DNA of 64,000 nt from an uncultured Lachnospiraceae bacterium. GTDB lineage: Bacteria > Bacillota > Clostridia > Lachnospirales > Lachnospiraceae. Where the stretch lies: positions 4,736-68,735 of the forward strand of contig USGM01000005.1 in the NCBI GenBank assembly GCA_900554205.1, in the 5' to 3' direction. The notes beneath the pieces were generated by a model that was not told where the DNA came from, did no database searches, and was given only the letters and a program-made list of their open reading frames with translations. The position numbers and the translations under genes are program-made. Numbering within the stretch: position 1 is the first letter of the stretch; every line of letters begins with the position of its first letter. Shown here piece after piece: positions 60,389 to 64,000 of this stretch.

Positions 60389-63300
60389 AAAAGCGAATTC
60401 TAAGTATCCTGCTAGCCTTAATTATGGTGGTATGCCTTGTGCCGGTTGCGGCGCAGGCGGAAGAGGGCGATGCGGAGTATACCATTGAAAGCCGGGAAGG
60501 GTCTTCGACAACTGAGACAGTGACCCAGCCCGGCGGGGGCGAGTATACCGAAGGAGTGGAATCGGTGAGTCAGAACGGGGAAACGCTCACAGCCGAAATG
60601 CTCTCGTCAACAAATGCCAAGGGCACCGCCTCGCAGACGGCGAGCGTTGGCACAGAGAATGAGCTTGTCGCCGCGCTTGCAGATCCCACCGTGGACATTG
60701 TCGAGCTGAATGCGAACATTTCTCTGGGTGGTGGTGTAACTCTGACCGTTGTCCGCGAAGTCACCCTCGACCTCAACGGCTATGTACTGCAGGGCAGCGG
60801 TCGCAGCGTATTTGAAATTAAGGATGGCGGTCACATGTTTGTCACCGACAGCAGACCCACGGAGAAGCATAAATTCTGGGTCAACAATAGCTACAGTTAC
60901 GGTGTTTGGAATTGGGATGACCAGCGCGGCGACGAGGACAAAACCGTCCACGGCGGCGCTATCACCGGTGGCTACGACATAGACGGCGGTGGCGGCGTGA
61001 AAGTGCGCGACGGCGGCAGGCTGACTATGAACGGCGGCAACATCGTGGGCTGCGGCAGCTCCAGTGCGGAAGGCGGCGGTGTGAAAGTGGACGGAGGCGG
61101 CGTATTTGAGATGAATGGCGGCAACGTCGTCGGCTGCGCCGCTCAGAGCAGAGACGGTGGCGGCGTGTACGTCGCTGAAAAAGGCACATTCATCATGAAC
61201 AGCGGTACGATCCAGGATTGTGTGTCCCGCGGCGCGGGCAGCGGGGGCGGCGTCTGCAACAAGGGGAAGTTCACCATGAACGGCGGCACGATCCGAAACT
61301 GTGCTGCCCCCGCGGGCGGAGCAGTGTACCATTACAATTACAGCGGCGACCCGCTTACCCTGAACGGCAGGATCATTTCAGATAACAGCGATCAGTGGCA
61401 GCCTGTATACGCGCAGAGTGACGGCACGGTGACCATCGGCGCTGCTGCGGACATTCAGGCGAATATGTACCTGATGAACTGTACCGTCCTGACCAACGGC
61501 GGCGTTGTCAAGGGCGATGTATACATTTATAATGACGTAACGTTCTCCGTGGACGAAGGTGTGCCCCAAAGCACTGTCTTCTACGGCAAGATTACCGTTA
61601 ATCACAATTACAACGTCAACGGCGTTGCCGTGACGTATCAGCTCAACGGCGTGAACTACGCCACGCAGTTTTTGAACAGCGGCAGTCGCGCAACCCAGCC
61701 CGCCGACCCCACTGCCAAAACGGGCTACACCTTTGACGGCTGGTACAAGGCTGACGGCACGAAATGGAACTTTGACACGGATGTGACGGAGAACATCACC
61801 CTCGCGGGCTGGCAGTACCTCCCTGTTGATAATGCATCCGCGCTGGAGAGTGCTCTGGCGGATAATACGGTGGACGTTATCCGGCTGACGAAGGACATCG
61901 ACATTAGCAGCTCCCTCACCATCCGCCGTCCGGTTACCCTCGATCTGAATGGTTATGTCCTGCGGTATACTAATACGAACACGGCAGGAAGCGTATTCAA
62001 GATTGTAACCGGCGGCGATCTGACCGTCATCGACAGCAGACCCGAAGCAGAACATAAGTTCAATGGTGATGATGTCCTGTGGGTGCTGGATGAACAAAAC
62101 GGTAAAGAGACCGTCAAGGGCGGTGTCATCACCGGCGGTACGGGTACGCTTTATTATCCCGACCCCACATTATCGTACACTAGCAAGCGCGGTGGCGGTG
62201 TGTACATGGAAGGCGGCGGTCAGTTCACCATGAACGGCGGCAATATCGTCGGCTGTAAAGCACATATCGGCGGCGGTGTGTACATCTTGAAAGACGGCGC
62301 GTTCACCATGAACGGCGGCAGCATCGTGGGCTGCTCAGGAATCTTGGTAGATGCAGGGTGGAATCCTGTCTTCGGCGGCGTATACCTTTATGGTGGTACG
62401 TTTACTATGACAGGCGGTGTAATCAAATCCCGCACCGTATACAGTGTCAATCTTATAGATAATGCCACCATGAACGCCAACGGCGGCGAGATATACGGTG
62501 TGGTGGAAGCAGCCGAGAATTCTTCTATCACCTGCCTCGACGGTCTTACCGGTGTCACCATCTTCAGAGACTTGGTGGCACTTCGTAACGATATTGACCA
62601 TGCCGATTGGGGTCTCTTTTACAGCAAGTTGTATGCTCTTGAGACTTCGATCTCCGGTCTCACCGTGACCTACAAGGACGGCGACACCGACTACGCCAAG
62701 CAGATTCTGACCTCCGGCAAAACAGCCACTAAGCCCGACGACCCTGCCAAATCCGGCTACCGCTTTGACGGCTGGCGCACCGCTGACGGCACACCGTGGG
62801 ATTACACCACCCCCGTCACAGAGGATATGACCCTCACGGCTCACTGGATCATCAATACCCGGGAGGTCACCAACGAGCAGGAACTGAAGGATGCTATGGC
62901 GGATACCTCCATGGGGCAGATATGCCTGATCGCGGACATGGACATAAGCCAGAATCTGTCTGTCACCCGCGCAGTCATTTTGGACCTCAACGGTCATGTG
63001 TTGCGCCAGATTACGAATAATTGTGTCTCCTTCAAAGTCGAAAGCGGTGGAGACCTGACCCTAATCGACAGTAATCCCACGGCGGAGCATAGGTTCACGC
63101 CAGACAGTGACGGTCTGTGGGTATGGGATGAGACGGGCGGCACAAAGACTGTCAAGGGCGGCGTTATCACCGGCAACGCGCAGGGTAGGAGCGGCAGTAT
63201 ACATGTTGAGGAAGGGACGTTCACCATGACTGCCGGCAACCTCGTCGGCTGTAATGTCTACGGTGCGTCAAGCAGCATCGGCATATCCTGCGGTGCTGTG

Positions 63301-63975
63301 TACGTCGCTGCAAACAGCAAGTTCAACATGACCGGTGGAGCGATCCAGGGCTGCCTTGTACGCCAGGGCAATGGCGGCGGAGTGTATGTGAACGGTGGTC
63401 AATTTACCATGACCGGCGGCGCGATCACCGTCGACGGCCACGACGTGCGCAGCGTCACGCAGGAGTCCCTGCGCCGCTCCATCGGCATCGTGCAGCAGGA
63501 TGTGTTCCTCTTTGCCGACACGGTGCGCGAGAATATCCGCTATGGCCGCTTGGACGCAACCGATGAGGAAGTGGAAGCCGCAGCCAAACAAGCGTTTGCC
63601 GATGAGTTTATAAAACAGTTGCCGGAAGGCTATGACAGTAAAGTCGGCGAACGAGGCGTTTTGTTGTCGGGAGGAGAACGGCAGCGTATTGCGATTGCTC
63701 GGGCTATTTTGAAAAACGCGCCGATTTTGATTTTGGATGAGGCAACCTCGGCGCTGGACAGTCAAAGTGAAAATTATATTCAGAAGTCTTTGAAAAAATT
63801 GATGAAAGGCAAAACGGTTATTGCTATTGCCCATCGTCTTTCCACCTTAAAAGAAATGGATTCGCTGGTGGTAATGGACAAGGGTAAAATTGTTGAACAA
63901 GGTTCGCATGACGAACTTTTGGTTCGTAAAGGAGCATATTATAAATTTTACTGCCTGCAAAATTTTGATAAATAG
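60385..63975 (+). CDS. Secreted repeat protein fused in frame to the back half of an ABC exporter ATPase
   Basis: 1196 residues, GTG start with GGAGG upstream. A signal peptide (KRILSILLALIMVVCLVPVA, then AQA) leads three modules starting near residues 89, 481 and 824. Each opens with an ALADxTVD/LNGYVL-like unit followed by Gly-rich beta-helix repeats (FTMNGGNIVGC, GGGVYV). Two Listeria-Bacteroides (InlB-type) repeats lie near 414-479 and 762-822 (YTFDGWYKADGTKW; YRFDGWRTADGTPW). At about residue 1011 (63415) the text becomes ITVDGHDVRSVTQESLR, SIGIVQQDVFLFA, LLSGGERQRIAIARA, LILDEATSALDS and AIAHRLSTL, an exporter NBD without Walker A. An ATPase tail has no sense on a secreted protein, so this is a fusion, assembly error or decayed exporter. 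Confidence 0.8.
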   Translation: MKKRILSILLALIMVVCLVPVAAQAEEGDAEYTIESREGSSTTETVTQPGGGEYTEGVESVSQNGETLTAEMLSSTNAKGTASQTASVGTENELVAALADPTVDIVELNANISLGGGVTLTVVREVTLDLNGYVLQGSGRSVFEIKDGGHMFVTDSRPTEKHKFWVNNSYSYGVWNWDDQRGDEDKTVHGGAITGGYDIDGGGGVKVRDGGRLTMNGGNIVGCGSSSAEGGGVKVDGGGVFEMNGGNVVGCAAQSRDGGGVYVAEKGTFIMNSGTIQDCVSRGAGSGGGVCNKGKFTMNGGTIRNCAAPAGGAVYHYNYSGDPLTLNGRIISDNSDQWQPVYAQSDGTVTIGAAADIQANMYLMNCTVLTNGGVVKGDVYIYNDVTFSVDEGVPQSTVFYGKITVNHNYNVNGVAVTYQLNGVNYATQFLNSGSRATQPADPTAKTGYTFDGWYKADGTKWNFDTDVTENITLAGWQYLPVDNASALESALADNTVDVIRLTKDIDISSSLTIRRPVTLDLNGYVLRYTNTNTAGSVFKIVTGGDLTVIDSRPEAEHKFNGDDVLWVLDEQNGKETVKGGVITGGTGTLYYPDPTLSYTSKRGGGVYMEGGGQFTMNGGNIVGCKAHIGGGVYILKDGAFTMNGGSIVGCSGILVDAGWNPVFGGVYLYGGTFTMTGGVIKSRTVYSVNLIDNATMNANGGEIYGVVEAAENSSITCLDGLTGVTIFRDLVALRNDIDHADWGLFYSKLYALETSISGLTVTYKDGDTDYAKQILTSGKTATKPDDPAKSGYRFDGWRTADGTPWDYTTPVTEDMTLTAHWIINTREVTNEQELKDAMADTSMGQICLIADMDISQNLSVTRAVILDLNGHVLRQITNNCVSFKVESGGDLTLIDSNPTAEHRFTPDSDGLWVWDETGGTKTVKGGVITGNAQGRSGSIHVEEGTFTMTAGNLVGCNVYGASSSIGISCGAVYVAANSKFNMTGGAIQGCLVRQGNGGGVYVNGGQFTMTGGAITVDGHDVRSVTQESLRRSIGIVQQDVFLFADTVRENIRYGRLDATDEEVEAAAKQAFADEFIKQLPEGYDSKVGERGVLLSGGERQRIAIARAILKNAPILILDEATSALDSQSENYIQKSLKKLMKGKTVIAIAHRLSTLKEMDSLVVMDKGKIVEQGSHDELLVRKGAYYKFYCLQNFDK

Positions 63976-64000
63976 AACAAACGCCTGATAAAAATTAAGT

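Noticed and set aside
60607..61332. Minus-strand open frames inside the surface-repeat gene
   Set aside because: They are a by-product of the Gly-rich GC-biased repeats; amino acid content is low-complexity Ala/His/Val.

Overview
The window looks like chromosome of a gut Lachnospiraceae-type Firmicute (Blautia/Roseburia/Dorea relatives). This is an inference from strong GGAGG ribosome-binding sites, near-consensus TTGACA/TATAAT promoters, a T-box leader, a glycine riboswitch, Lpl- and Ugp-type sugar importers, heterodimeric ABC exporters and a DUF6020 membrane protein. No rRNA, tRNA or CRISPR array was seen by eye.

Layout. 0-2.3 kb: the tail of an unknown gene, then a short-chain dehydrogenase and a CapA-type lipoprotein. 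2.3-10.4 kb: a complete type II Wadjet (jetABCD) plasmid-defence operon with its own promoter and terminator. 10.4-12.8 kb: a small module of ClpP-like protease, VirD4-like coupling ATPase without membrane helices, and an XRE regulator. 12.9-17.4 kb: XRE regulator plus a two-gene ABC exporter. 17.4-22.1 kb: AraC regulator divergent from an LplB/LplC/solute-binding importer. 22.2-24.6 kb: a DNA glycosylase and a TrpB-like enzyme under a tryptophan T-box. 24.6-29.2 kb (minus strand): alanine/glycine symporter with glycine riboswitch, three tandem 53-bp hairpin repeats, and a CPA-type antiporter with TrkA. 29.3-33.8 kb: MerR-controlled ABC efflux operon with a UvrA-like protein. 33.9-38.1 kb: DUF6020 protein, GT39-like glycosyltransferase and UbiA-family prenyltransferase, probably envelope glycan synthesis. 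38.1-38.6 kb: reverse transcriptase and Rpn-nuclease remnants. 38.6-40.7 kb: nicotinamidase and nicotinate phosphoribosyltransferase (NAD salvage). 40.7-42.3 kb: metY behind a cysteine-rich leader peptide and attenuator. 42.4-44.0 kb: decayed azlC, azlD, GH127 and AraC genes. 44-50.2 kb: Dus, a flavoprotein, a candidate structured RNA of about 210 nt, WYL regulator, GyrI-like protein and an ABC-2 exporter. 50.2-58.5 kb (minus strand): frameshifted DUF3800 gene with an RNA-like leader, two lipoproteins, a complete Ugp-type importer and an FRG protein. 58.6-64 kb: RsmH-like methyltransferase, TetR regulator, and a surface-repeat protein fused in frame to the back half of an ABC ATPase.

The most notable items are the Cys-codon-rich leader and attenuator ahead of metY, the candidate folded RNA at 45654-45862, the DUF3800 RNA and frameshift, the ClpP/VirD4 pair behind Wadjet, and a series of apparent internal-deletion or fusion scars (UvrA-like, RT/Rpn, azlC, azlD, GH127, AraC, surface protein/ABC). 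These scars recur often enough that either real genome decay or assembly chimerism must be considered. All family assignments come from reading motifs; no database search was run.
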